Assembly (NCBI RefSeq): GCF_021596505.1
Contig: NZ_PJIZ01000021.1
Span: forward strand, 1 to 56,318
Length of the DNA: 56,318 nt
Source of the DNA: Nostoc sp. CMAA1605
GTDB taxonomy: Bacteria; Cyanobacteriota; Cyanobacteriia; Cyanobacteriales; Nostocaceae
Direction of reading: 5' to 3'
Shown here: positions 26,995 to 35,186 of the stretch, in pieces
Numbering within the stretch: the first letter of the stretch is position 1
How the letters are laid out: every line of letters starts with the position of its first letter
The notes under the pieces: generated by a model
The model's database searches: none
The model's input: the letters and a program-made list of their open reading frames with translations, nothing else
What the model was told of the DNA's origin: nothing
Position numbers and translations under genes: made by a program

Positions 26995-27897
26995 TCAGAT
27001 ATTGTTACTCAATAGAGTTAATATAGTTTCGTCAGAAAGGGTAGTGATGATATCTTTCAATTTGCGTTCTCTATCGCTCTGTTCTGGTGTTTCTCTACCT
27101 AAAGAAGTATCCTTCACCAAGCGATAAACATCAGCCGCACCGTAAAAAATGCGCTCAGTTAAACCTAAGTCTTTGAAAGTTTCTGCAATCTCTTCCATTT
27201 CCCCTACCCAACGATGTGCTTTTGGTGTCATAGATGGAATGGAACGCAATAATATAGCAGCAAGTGCAGGCTGGCTACTAGTTACTTCATTCCATAGTTG
27301 TTCATCCAAACCTAAACGATGGGCAGCAATGAGTAATTCTGTAGAGATTGCTGTTAGTCCTTTTGTTAAGGCGGCGTAAACCATCTTTAACCCAGAAGCC
27401 TGACCAATTTCATCACTGATAACTCGGATATCCAATCCATAGTTACTCAGTTGTTGGAATTCTCCAGCTTGTTTTCCCGAAGCATAGATGTGAGTGCGTC
27501 CAGGAACTCTGGGAGGTGGGCCGATAATGGAAGCATCTACAAAATTTGCACCCGATGATTCGATGATTTGGGCAATATTTTTGACTTTTTGGGGTGCGAT
27601 CGCATTTGCATCTACATAAAGAATCTGTTTCCCTACATTACCTATGACCTCAGCTACTTGCTGGGCTACCTCTGCGGCGGCGGCTGGGACTAATATTGAT
27701 AAAATTACATCAGATTCAATGACCAATTGTGTGAGGGAACCTACATCCTGAATGTTGCCTGCGGCGGCTAATGTTCGGGTTCTTTCACTACGACTTTCTA
27801 AAGCTGCGATCGTCCTCAACCCATGTTGATTGAGGACAGATGCAACTGCTTGCCCCATATCGCCAGGACTTAAAATACCAACGGTTTTGATTTGCAT
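26995..27897 (-). CDS. 6-phosphogluconate/3-hydroxyisobutyrate dehydrogenase-like protein (DUF1932 type)
   Basis: 300 aa. The N-terminal Rossmann domain starts TVGILSPGDMGQAVASVL, a variant of the GxGxMG fingerprint, with Pro in the second position. The C-terminal helical domain (SGLKMVYAALTKGLTAISTELLIAA, then RRWVGEMEEIAETF-like segments) resembles the DUF1932 group that acts as beta-hydroxyacid dehydrogenases. First gene of an operon with HAD and SDR genes. The 30-bp candidate operator at 27967-27996 lies 69 nt upstream and closely matches the ssuD site, which ties this operon to sulfonate use. A related fold (YihU) reduces sulfolactaldehyde in sulfoglycolysis; any such role here is only a hypothesis. 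Confidence 0.83.
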   Translation of the reverse strand: MQIKTVGILSPGDMGQAVASVLNQHGLRTIAALESRSERTRTLAAAGNIQDVGSLTQLVIESDVILSILVPAAAAEVAQQVAEVIGNVGKQILYVDANAIAPQKVKNIAQIIESSGANFVDASIIGPPPRVPGRTHIYASGKQAGEFQQLSNYGLDIRVISDEIGQASGLKMVYAALTKGLTAISTELLIAAHRLGLDEQLWNEVTSSQPALAAILLRSIPSMTPKAHRWVGEMEEIAETFKDLGLTERIFYGAADVYRLVKDTSLGRETPEQSDRERKLKDIITTLSDETILTLLSNNI

Positions 27898-27966
27898 GGA
27901 AAGCCTAATTTAGCTTTGTTCAGCCTTGAATGCGCTGACACAGGGTGATTGAGTTCTGAGATAAAC

Positions 27967-27996
27967 TACTATAAACCGATAAACTTATCGTAGTTA
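27967..27996 (-). promoter_or_regulatory. Candidate operator of the sulfur regulon (site 2, 6PGDH-like operon)
   Basis: Same 30-bp motif as at 7371-7400, identical at 24 of 30 positions on the plus strand. The inverted ends CTACTATAA (27966-27974) and TTATCGTAG (27985-27993) pair with one mismatch. It lies 69 nt upstream of the minus-strand 6PGDH-like gene and just past the end of the haloperoxidase gene. Confidence 0.6.
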
Positions 27997-28054
27997 ATCT
28001 ACAGAAAAACTATCACAAATCATTAGCAAAAAGCAAGCTACTCCACGACCTGAT

Positions 28055-29878
28055 TTAAACCGTCACCCTTCTACCATCAAACTTGGTGAAGGTGAAACCG
28101 TTAAAGCGTTCGTTATATCCCAATCGTTCATCTCGCAGGATACTGATAGCAACTTCTTCACCCAACGCCAAGCCAGCTGCACCATCAGAACGCCAATGAA
28201 TACCACCATGACCACGCCCGATGTAATAGTTTGTTGCTAACTTATTCAACTCACCCCCAACTGTCAAAGGTGCGCCGTTATAAGGAATCAATTTAGTGGG
28301 GTCATTGGGATCAGGTTCTACAGGATTGGGAATAATAAAATTCTCATCAAAAAAGGCTTTTAACAAAGTAGCTTGCACACCTGCAATAGCAGCAGCCCCA
28401 CCAGTGTAAGAGGAATGAAATGGTGCGCCTTCTGGATACGCATGGGGTAATAAATAAGTGCCGAAGGTGCTGAAGGTGCGAGCTAAGGCTGTGGAATTGA
28501 AGACTTGGGAATTAATCGGATAGTTAGTTCCATTCACAATATTATTGTGGACTAATCCGCCATAGGCTTCTGGTCTTAAACGCCGATGCACATAAAATTT
28601 TTGCCAATAGGATGCTCTGATGGCTCGTGATGGAGCTAAGTTGAGTAAGGCTTGAATATGCCCTGGCGCAAAGGTAGCAGCAGAACCAACTTGAGTCTTG
28701 GAGTTGATGTAGGGGTTGCCTGGATTTAGAGGTGCGCCAATGCCACTGAGAATTAACAAGGCTCCAAAGAACAAAGCCCCACCAATATGTGATAATTCGC
28801 TGAGATCACGAACAGTGAAGACAAAACGGCGTGTGGGGTCGTACTTAATGGCTTTGCCGGAGCTACCGCCATTTTGAACAGTTAGCCATTCGTTGTAATT
28901 GGTGAGGAAATCATTTTCTCTACCAGCTAGAGCTGTGCGAATCAAAGGCGAAATAACTTGGGTATTGTAGGGAATTTCCCGCAACAGAAATTGAGAGATA
29001 TGTGGGCCATCTAGCACTCCTGGAGGAGTAAAGTATTTTGTTGTTCTCCCTGAGCGATCGCGCTCATCAGTATAGATGACACTACCACGAAATAGGGTTT
29101 GAGGTGTCACAAAACCATTCTGTTTTGGCCCTCGGAATCCCGGCAGACTATTGAGTTCTGCGATCGCTGCTGCAACATTTGGATCTTGAGCGAACTGATG
29201 AAAGGGTACATCCCGCAGTAAAGCTTGCCAATAGAGTTCAATCGCTTCCGCCGCTTGTTCTGCACTATCTAAAGTTGGTGGTGGTGGAACGGCTATCTGA
29301 GACGCATTGATTCCTTCTAAACTAATTGCCAACGGGCCTTGAGGGTTAACTAGCTTCTTTGTACCACCCAAAATAATTTTTTCGTAATCATCTGGGTTCT
29401 GGGTTGTTAAAGCTTTAATCAAAGAATTGTAAGCTCTTTGATCAACTTCGCCTTTTTGATCATGTGGTAATCCCCTCGTGTCTGTAGCAATTTTGTTAGG
29501 ATAGCGTTCTTCATCACCGTTTGTCGGATGTGGTGGAATATCAATTTGCCGATTATTTTGCGCTGCTTGGAGACGCACTTGAAAGGCTTGCTGGCGAAAC
29601 CGAATATAGCTAGAATTGCGATTTCTACCCTGAGCGATTTCTCTAGCTTGTACAACATCTCCCTTCGAGGAAGAGAAAGACGAACCGACTATCCCAGTCA
29701 CAAAACTAGTAGCAGTAAACAAACTAGCGTGATTCAGAAATGAACGTCTACTCACACCCTTACGCCAAAAACGTCTGCTGCGTTTTTTTTCACTACTACG
29801 AGGTTGAAAATTTGTTGCTTCATCCTGGGTTTGTGTATCTTCTTGAGAAGGTTGAGAGGAATTATGGTCAGATTGCAT
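28055..29878 (-). CDS. Tat-exported vanadium-dependent haloperoxidase family protein
   Basis: 607 aa. A twin-arginine signal is visible at about residues 43-52 (SRRSFLNHAS) before a hydrophobic stretch. The C-terminal half has the three vanadate/phosphate-binding motifs of the haloperoxidase/PAP2 superfamily: KFYVHRRLRPEAYGG, PFHSSYTGGAAAIAG (in place of the canonical PSGH) and GRGHGGIHWRSDGAAGLALG. The length and the HWRSD form match vanadium haloperoxidases more than PAP2 phosphatases. Such enzymes oxidise halides with peroxide; the family also contains secreted phosphatases. It would act outside the cytoplasmic membrane. The ~660-nt upstream gap carries a hairpin and a MITE. Confidence 0.85.
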   Translation of the reverse strand: MQSDHNSSQPSQEDTQTQDEATNFQPRSSEKKRSRRFWRKGVSRRSFLNHASLFTATSFVTGIVGSSFSSSKGDVVQAREIAQGRNRNSSYIRFRQQAFQVRLQAAQNNRQIDIPPHPTNGDEERYPNKIATDTRGLPHDQKGEVDQRAYNSLIKALTTQNPDDYEKIILGGTKKLVNPQGPLAISLEGINASQIAVPPPPTLDSAEQAAEAIELYWQALLRDVPFHQFAQDPNVAAAIAELNSLPGFRGPKQNGFVTPQTLFRGSVIYTDERDRSGRTTKYFTPPGVLDGPHISQFLLREIPYNTQVISPLIRTALAGRENDFLTNYNEWLTVQNGGSSGKAIKYDPTRRFVFTVRDLSELSHIGGALFFGALLILSGIGAPLNPGNPYINSKTQVGSAATFAPGHIQALLNLAPSRAIRASYWQKFYVHRRLRPEAYGGLVHNNIVNGTNYPINSQVFNSTALARTFSTFGTYLLPHAYPEGAPFHSSYTGGAAAIAGVQATLLKAFFDENFIIPNPVEPDPNDPTKLIPYNGAPLTVGGELNKLATNYYIGRGHGGIHWRSDGAAGLALGEEVAISILRDERLGYNERFNGFTFTKFDGRRVTV

Positions 29879-30408
29879 AATAACGAGTCTCCATGATCAG
29901 AAAATGAAACTGTCTAGATTAGACTAGAAATAAATACACCTCAATCTATTTGCAGATATGCAAAGTAAGTTCCCAAATTAGGAAACTTGCTAAGTACCTA
30001 AATCTTCAGTATGTATAGTCAACAAAATAGCTCAAGATAGGCGTGTAAACGAAGTTTACGAGCGTGATACGTAAAGCCCCTCTGATTCATGTAAGGAGCA
30101 TCAATATCTATACGAACCACGGTTATCTAGATGCTATTCATAACATCTGCTATGTTAATTTTTGGCTTGATAACTTTCAAAACACAGTTACTCATGAATC
30201 AGCTTTGAAAAAGCCTTTTCTAGAGTCTTTTAACTTATTGTGACTACTGACTTATGCAGTTGACTATCAACAAATAAAATACTTAAAGTAGATAGACTTA
30301 CTGTACTTATCGTTAAAATCAAATTTTGCACAAAAATATAAAAAACGCAATATGTTTGGTTCAAAAAAGTTTCTAGTGTTCTACCAAACAAATTATGAGA
30401 GGTCATAG

Positions 30409-30437
30409 ATACCCGAATTTTTGAAAAATTCGGGTAT
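30409..30437. terminator. Perfect 14-bp palindromic hairpin
   Basis: ATACCCGAATTTTT and AAAAATTCGGGTAT flank a single base, giving a near-perfect 29-bp palindrome with A/T runs on both sides of the axis. It lies about 105 nt past the dienelactone hydrolase stop on the minus strand and touches the MITE at 30435. It could terminate transcription on either strand or be a repeat. Confidence 0.5.
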
Positions 30438-30525
30438 GCTAATCGTCATTCATTTCTCCACACTGATTCGCTTGTAGTAAGGGCTTTAGCCCTGGCTTTA
30501 TGCAACTTAAATGCTAATTAGCTTA
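30435..30525 (-). repeat. 91-bp MITE, family 1, copy A
   Basis: About 85 of 91 positions match the reverse complement of the copy at 39499-39589. Shared features are near-terminal GCTAATC/GATTAGC-type inverted ends (degenerate in this copy), a central GGGCTTTAGCCC palindrome, and ends at TA dinucleotides suggesting a TA target duplication. The rest of the 29879-30542 gap holds no gene, only a GTCTA/TAGAC dyad at 29912-29924 and the hairpin beside this element. Confidence 0.85.
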
Positions 30526-30542
30526 TCTGAAAAACAGCGAAT

Positions 30543-31379
30543 CTAGGCTGAAACCCCATGCTGTTTAAACCATGCTTGGAGACGTTTCCAACCGTCTTGA
30601 GCTTCTTTTTCCCTGTAGGAAGGACGGTAATCGGCAAAAAAGGCGTGGGGTGCGTCGGGATACACAACAATTTCCGATTTACTACTGCTAGACTTTAACT
30701 GATCGCGCATCTGTTCCACTGTCTCCACAGGAATACCTGTATCTTTTCCTCCATACAATCCCAACACTGGCACTTTCAAACTAGAGGCAATATCTACAGG
30801 ATGTTTCGGCGTTAATTCTGTAGAATTACCCACCAATCGACCGTACCATGCTACACCTGCTTTAACTTTGGGGTTGTGTGCTGAATATAACCACGTAATT
30901 CGACCACCCCAACAAAAGCCTGTAATAGCTAATTTATTTGCATTACCTTTGGATGATTTAACAGCCCAATTGACGGTTGCATCCAGGTCAGATAATACCT
31001 GGGCATCCGGTACTTTTGCCACCACCTGGCGAATTTCATCGATATTGCTTAACTTCGAGACATCACCTTGACGAGCAAATAGTTCTGGCGCGATCGCTAA
31101 ATATCCCAACTTGGCAAAGCGACGACAAACATCTTGAATGTGTTCATGTACACCGAAAATTTCTTGAATTACCAACACAATCGGAAAATCCCTCCCAGTT
31201 GCAGGTAAAGCTCTGTAAGCTGGAATTTCACCACCTTGAACGGGAATTTTCACAGCACCAGCCACAAGTCCTTGTGTATCAGTAGTAATCACTTGGGCAA
31301 AAATCGGTTTGACGGCCAAAGCAAAGCCTGTTGTCAGAGTCGCAGTAGCGATAAATTGGCGACGGGTGATCTGTTGCAT
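30543..31379 (-). CDS. Tat-exported dienelactone hydrolase family protein
   Basis: 278 aa. The signal peptide has a twin-arginine motif ([11 protein letters not shown], residues 5-15) and likely cleavage after KPIFA. The alpha/beta-hydrolase core carries the dienelactone hydrolase triad: Cys156 in GFCWGG, Asp213 in GGKDTGIP and His245 in APHAFF. These enzymes open lactones or cleave esters; many annotated members have other ester substrates. It is a single gene, divergent from module B across a 363-nt regulatory region that contains a candidate operator. Nearby haloperoxidase, AhpD/CMD-like and GST genes suggest breakdown of an aromatic or halogenated organosulfur compound, which remains inference. 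Confidence 0.92.
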   Translation of the reverse strand: MQQITRRQFIATATLTTGFALAVKPIFAQVITTDTQGLVAGAVKIPVQGGEIPAYRALPATGRDFPIVLVIQEIFGVHEHIQDVCRRFAKLGYLAIAPELFARQGDVSKLSNIDEIRQVVAKVPDAQVLSDLDATVNWAVKSSKGNANKLAITGFCWGGRITWLYSAHNPKVKAGVAWYGRLVGNSTELTPKHPVDIASSLKVPVLGLYGGKDTGIPVETVEQMRDQLKSSSSKSEIVVYPDAPHAFFADYRPSYREKEAQDGWKRLQAWFKQHGVSA

Positions 31380-31482
31380 CGTCTTGACTCAGAATGATTT
31401 GGTTACAGTTTTATTTGTGCGGAAAATGTAAATTTTTGTCAACTTCCTTTAAGTATAGTTCTATTTAAAATAATCTCAAGGT

Positions 31483-31504
31483 CACTAAATATTAGGTTTA
31501 CTAA
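31483..31504. promoter_or_regulatory. Shared upstream motif (copy 2)
   Basis: Second occurrence of CACTAAATATTAGGTTT, followed after one base by CTAA, as at 18028-18049. It lies 104 nt upstream of the minus-strand dienelactone hydrolase and 244 nt upstream of the module B ferredoxin. Confidence 0.35.
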
Positions 31505-31580
31505 AAATTAATTAAACATATATTTTATCCACTAAAGACTTGAATTTTATCCGGTATCGTGCAATACTGCTAAACAAATC

Positions 31581-31610
31581 ACCTATAAATCGGTCGATAA
31601 TTAGTATTAT
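31581..31610 (+). promoter_or_regulatory. Candidate operator of the sulfur regulon (site 3, module B)
   Basis: A weaker match to the 30-bp motif (16 of 30 with the 27967 site), keeping all ten positions that are invariant in the other copies, including AAATCG in the left half and GTA in the right half. It lies in the divergent region 132 nt before the module B ferredoxin. A short frame (31699-31746) ends by overlapping the ferredoxin GTG start and might couple translation. Confidence 0.45.
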
Positions 31611-31742
31611 ACGTAAAATAATCGTACTATCTTACAAAAGGAAAACTGCTATGGTGAGCAGGGAAGCGTTAAGAGACATCTGATCTGAACGAGATTGAAT
31701 GGAGCAAGAACAAGAAGTTGTCAATAGGGGGTTAGTAGGACT

Positions 31743-32039
31743 GTGATTGAACTAGTCAGTGAATCTCGCTGTATTAAATGTAATCTTTGCGTTACTGCTT
31801 GTCCTACCAACGTCTTCGACGCAGTACCAGGAAGTGCGCCTAGAATTGCCCGTCAGAGTGATTGTCAAACTTGTTACATGTGCGAGCTGTACTGCCCCGT
31901 AGATGCACTGTATGTTGACCCCAACGCGGATGAGTCAGTCCCCGTAGATGAACAGACGTTGATAGCAGCAGGCTTTCTTGGCAGTTATCGAAAAAACGTT
32001 GGCTGGGGAAAGGGACGCACACCAGCTGTTAAAACCTAG
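31743..32039 (+). CDS. 2[4Fe-4S] ferredoxin-type subunit of module B
   Basis: 98 aa with CIKCNLCVTACP and CQTCYMCELYCP cluster motifs, and the tail LGSYRKNVGWGKGR. Start is GTG, with AGGA close upstream. It is paralogous to the module A ferredoxin over its whole length. In this module the order is ferredoxin, binding protein, flavoprotein, unlike module A (flavoprotein, ferredoxin). The stop codon TAG lies inside the first terminal repeat of a MITE (32036-32176), so the protein may have lost its original C-terminus, consistent with its being shorter than the module A subunit (113 aa). Electron carrier for the flavoprotein at 33473. Confidence 0.9.
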   Translation: MIELVSESRCIKCNLCVTACPTNVFDAVPGSAPRIARQSDCQTCYMCELYCPVDALYVDPNADESVPVDEQTLIAAGFLGSYRKNVGWGKGRTPAVKT

Positions 32040-32176
32040 TAGTTCACCAACCCAAAATTGCTAGGCTCAGGCAAGCAGGGGGAGCAGGGGAAGCAGAGGG
32101 AGCAGGGGGAGCAGGGGGAGAAAGAGATTTTTTTTGCTGCTATTAACTTTGCAAAGTTCTCTTGGCAGACTACTAG
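32036..32176. repeat. MITE-like element, family 2, long copy
   Basis: 141-bp element with perfect 8-bp terminal repeats CTAGTAGT and ACTACTAG. It matches the copy at 18145-18247, but its middle is expanded by a GCAGGGGGA-type minisatellite (32074-32120). It separates the module B ferredoxin from its binding protein and supplies the ferredoxin stop codon. The rest of the gap to 32344 shows nothing. Confidence 0.75.
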
Positions 32177-32344
32177 AAATCTGCTTATTGCTAGCTATGC
32201 AAAGTAACAGTAATTTGTCCACAGATGCCCAAGTAAAATCCTTCCTTGGGAAACATAACATACTAATTCGTAATGTCTATATAGTTACAACTCAAAAACA
32301 GTTTCACTTTTGACTACCCAGTCCCTAGTTTTCAGTACCTAGTT

Positions 32345-33391
32345 ATGAATTCCCAAGTCATCGAGTGCGGTTTTTTTCACCGTCTTTTAGTTTCATTTAC
32401 AACAGTTGCACTGTTATTTACCCTGACTGGTTGTACTTCTCAACAAAGTCAATCTAGCAACTCAGCAGTAGCTTCATCTAATACGGGAGCCAATTCAGGC
32501 GAGTCAAAAACACTAGTTTTAAAAGTTGGTTTTATCAGTTCTGAGAGTAAATTGCCTATTGGCCCGGAGGGTTGGGCGTTGCAAAAAGGAACTTTAACAC
32601 CAGGACTCAAAAGCTTGGGTGTAACGGAGGTCAAATTTATTCCCTTTGTGGGTGGGCCAGCACTCAATGAAGCTTTAGTTAGTGGTCAATTAGACATGGG
32701 TTTGTATGGAGATACCCCAGCTTTAGTTGGTAAAGCAGCAGGTTTACCGACGCGATTGATTAATCAAACCAGGGTGGGTCAAAACGCTTGGTTAATTACT
32801 AATAAAAATGGGGCGCGCTCAATTGCTCAACTCAAAGGGACAAAAATTGGTGTAGCTAAAGGTACTTATCCCCATCGATATCTCATGGGTTTGTTAGATA
32901 AAGAGGGTTTGACTAAGGATGTGAAAGTAGTACAAATTCCGTCTGCGGATGCTAGAGCTGCATTAGAAAGGGGTGATATATCTGCCTATCCATTTGCGAC
33001 GGGAGCAGGGCCAACATTAGTGTCTCAAGGCTTTCCAGTCATTGACCAAGCTAAAGATCATCAGGGATTAGTTGGTACGGGAGTAAGTGTCGTCACAGAA
33101 AACATTCTGGCTCGTCATCCAGAATTACCGCAAAAGTGGAATCAAATTAGGCTCGAAGCTTTGCAGGATATTAAAGCCAATCCAGAGGCATTTTATCAGT
33201 TTGCCGCACAAGCTAGCGGCAATGTGCCATTGGCGATCGCTAAAGAATCCTATCCAGTAGAACTTTATCCCACAGAACCTTTTACCCCAGAAGGATTGCA
33301 ACTTTTAAATTCCACCAAACAGTTTCTTGCTAGACAGAAATTGTTGAAATCAGATTTTGAGATCAAAGATTGGCAAATTCCCAATCCTTAA
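32345..33391 (+). CDS. Sulfonate/taurine/nitrate-type ABC substrate-binding lipoprotein (module B)
   Basis: 348 aa with a lipoprotein signal (LLFTLTGC, lipobox Cys near residue 30) followed by a Ser/Asn-rich linker. The periplasmic binding fold has ALNEALVSGQLDMGLYGDTPALVGKAAG, LKGTKIGVAKGTYPHRYLM and ADARAALERGDISAYPFATG. It belongs to the SsuA/TauA/NMT1 superfamily but is clearly different from the two other binding proteins of this window (3565 and 45449). Located between the ferredoxin and flavoprotein of module B, it probably captures the compound they act on. No permease or ATPase gene is next to it. Confidence 0.88.
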   Translation: MNSQVIECGFFHRLLVSFTTVALLFTLTGCTSQQSQSSNSAVASSNTGANSGESKTLVLKVGFISSESKLPIGPEGWALQKGTLTPGLKSLGVTEVKFIPFVGGPALNEALVSGQLDMGLYGDTPALVGKAAGLPTRLINQTRVGQNAWLITNKNGARSIAQLKGTKIGVAKGTYPHRYLMGLLDKEGLTKDVKVVQIPSADARAALERGDISAYPFATGAGPTLVSQGFPVIDQAKDHQGLVGTGVSVVTENILARHPELPQKWNQIRLEALQDIKANPEAFYQFAAQASGNVPLAIAKESYPVELYPTEPFTPEGLQLLNSTKQFLARQKLLKSDFEIKDWQIPNP

Positions 33392-33472
33392 AAGTTTTTA
33401 CAAGTGTTACTCTCGCATCGCCGGGGAAGCTCCGCCCTTCCCCTTTTCTTAATTCTATAAGGAGTAAATTTC

Positions 33473-35086
33473 ATGAATAGTTATACTCATCAAGATACGT
33501 CTCATATTGATTTAATCGCTGATGTCTTAATTATTGGAGGTGGGCCGGCTGGAACTTGGGCAGCTTGGAGTGCAGCCAGCAGTGGTGCAAAAGTCGTTTT
33601 AGTAGATAAAGGTTATTGCGGTACGAGTGGCGCAGCCGCCGCTTCTGGAAATGGAGTATGGTATGTTCCACCAGACCCAGAGCAACGGGAAGCAGCAATG
33701 GCTAGTCGGGAAGCAATGGGAGGCTTTTTAGCAGACCGGCATTGGATGACTAGGGTATTAGATCGCACCTACGACAACATTAATTATTTGGCAGATGAAG
33801 GTTATCCTTTCAGTGTGGATGCTAATGGCCAAGTCATCCGTCGTTCCTTGCAAGGCCCTGACTATATGCGCTTTATGCGGAAGAAAATTAAGCAAGCAGG
33901 AGTGAAAATATTAGACCATAGCCCAGCTTTAGAGTTGCTCTTAGATGTAGAAGGTGCGGTGGCTGGAGCTAAAGGGGTGAATCGTCAATCTGGCGAACCT
34001 TGGACAGTCAAAGCTGGGGCAGTTGTCATTGCTACAGGTGGTTGTGCTTTCTTGAGTAAGGCTCTTGGTTGTAATGTCTTGACTGGAGATGGTTACTTAA
34101 TGGCGGCTGAGGCGGGTGCTGACTTCTCTGGGATGGAATTTTCTAATGCTTACGCCATTTCTCCAGCTTTTTCTTCTGTCACCAAGACTCGGTATTATGA
34201 TTGGGCTTCTTTTACCTATGAAGATGGTACGGTAATTGAAGGTGCAGGTTCTAAGCGTGGTCGCTCTGTAATTGCTAAAACACTACTGACTCAGCCAGTT
34301 TATGCTCGTCTTGACCAAAATATGGATGAAGCAACAAAAGCCTGGATGCGAGCCTCTCAGCCTAACTTCTTTGTAGCTTTTGATCGTGCTGGTATAGATC
34401 CCTTCACACAGAGATTCCCCATCACCTTGCGTTTAGAAGGAACTGTACGCGGTACTGGTGGGATTCGGATTGCAGATTATACCTGTGCTACTTCAGTCCG
34501 TGGACTTTATGCGGCGGGAGATGCAGCCACTAGAGAGTTAATTTGTGGTGGCTTTACAGGTGGTGGTAGTCACAATGCCGCCTGGGCAATGTCTTCTGGC
34601 TATTGGTCTGGACAATCTGCTGCTGATTACGCCCTCAGTTTGGGAGAACAAGCCAAACAACGCAGTGTCAGGGGAGTTGGGGAAGCGGGATTACGTGGTG
34701 AAGGTAACAATAGATTCTCAGCAGATGAAGCGATCGCCGCAACTCAGTCTGAGGTTTTTCCTTATGACCGCAACCTGTTCCGCAGTTCTACAGGGTTAAA
34801 CGCATCTCTGGAAAAACTGGATAATCTCTGGGAAGAAATCCGCCATAGTCACACACCAGATGATACTCAAATTGTGCGATCGCGGGAAGCTGCGGCAATG
34901 GTAGCTACTGCTCGTTGGATGTACAACAGTGGTTTGCAACGTCAAGAAACTAGAGGTATGCACAAACGCATGGATTACCCACAACAAGACCCCAATCAGC
35001 AATATCGCCTGCTTAGTGGGGGTTTAGATCAAATTTGGGTGAAACCTGAGTCTGTAGTTGCTCATCGGGAATTAGTTACTGTGTGA
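33473..35086 (+). CDS. AprA/fumarate-reductase-type flavoprotein of module B
   Basis: 537 aa. FAD-binding motif IIGGGPAGTWAAWSAA (residues ~21-35), then VDKGYCGTSGAAAASGNG, GPDYMRFMRKKIKQAGVKILDHSPALELLL and the C-terminal GLYAAGDAATRELICGGFTGGGSHNAAWA. Similar across its whole length to the module A flavoprotein. AAGGAG precedes the ATG. It begins 81 nt after the binding protein and is followed by a terminator hairpin, then an MFS gene. It would form a cytoplasmic flavin/Fe-S enzyme with the ferredoxin at 31743. The chemistry may resemble adenylylsulfate or fumarate reductase relatives, but the substrate is unknown. Confidence 0.9.
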   Translation: MNSYTHQDTSHIDLIADVLIIGGGPAGTWAAWSAASSGAKVVLVDKGYCGTSGAAAASGNGVWYVPPDPEQREAAMASREAMGGFLADRHWMTRVLDRTYDNINYLADEGYPFSVDANGQVIRRSLQGPDYMRFMRKKIKQAGVKILDHSPALELLLDVEGAVAGAKGVNRQSGEPWTVKAGAVVIATGGCAFLSKALGCNVLTGDGYLMAAEAGADFSGMEFSNAYAISPAFSSVTKTRYYDWASFTYEDGTVIEGAGSKRGRSVIAKTLLTQPVYARLDQNMDEATKAWMRASQPNFFVAFDRAGIDPFTQRFPITLRLEGTVRGTGGIRIADYTCATSVRGLYAAGDAATRELICGGFTGGGSHNAAWAMSSGYWSGQSAADYALSLGEQAKQRSVRGVGEAGLRGEGNNRFSADEAIAATQSEVFPYDRNLFRSSTGLNASLEKLDNLWEEIRHSHTPDDTQIVRSREAAAMVATARWMYNSGLQRQETRGMHKRMDYPQQDPNQQYRLLSGGLDQIWVKPESVVAHRELVTV

Positions 35087-35120
35087 TTTTGAGAAATTGA
35101 GGAATCTTTAGGACTTTTGT

Positions 35121-35164
35121 AAAAGGAAGGAATCAGGCTTTTGTCTTGTTTCTTCCTTTTTTTT
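35121..35164 (+). terminator. Terminator after the module B flavoprotein
   Basis: AAAAGGAAG and CTTCCTTTT pair around a ~22-nt loop and are followed by TTTT. It lies 34 nt past the flavoprotein stop and before the MFS gene, so the transporter may need read-through or its own promoter. Confidence 0.7.
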
Positions 35165-35186
35165 CAACGCAAAGGGGCGCACAGTT

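Noticed and set aside
30289..30318. Possible sixth copy of the 30-bp operator upstream of the haloperoxidase
   Set aside because: Only the right half (ACTTATCGT) matches well, about 14 of 30 overall, and it is over 400 nt from the gene; too weak to count.
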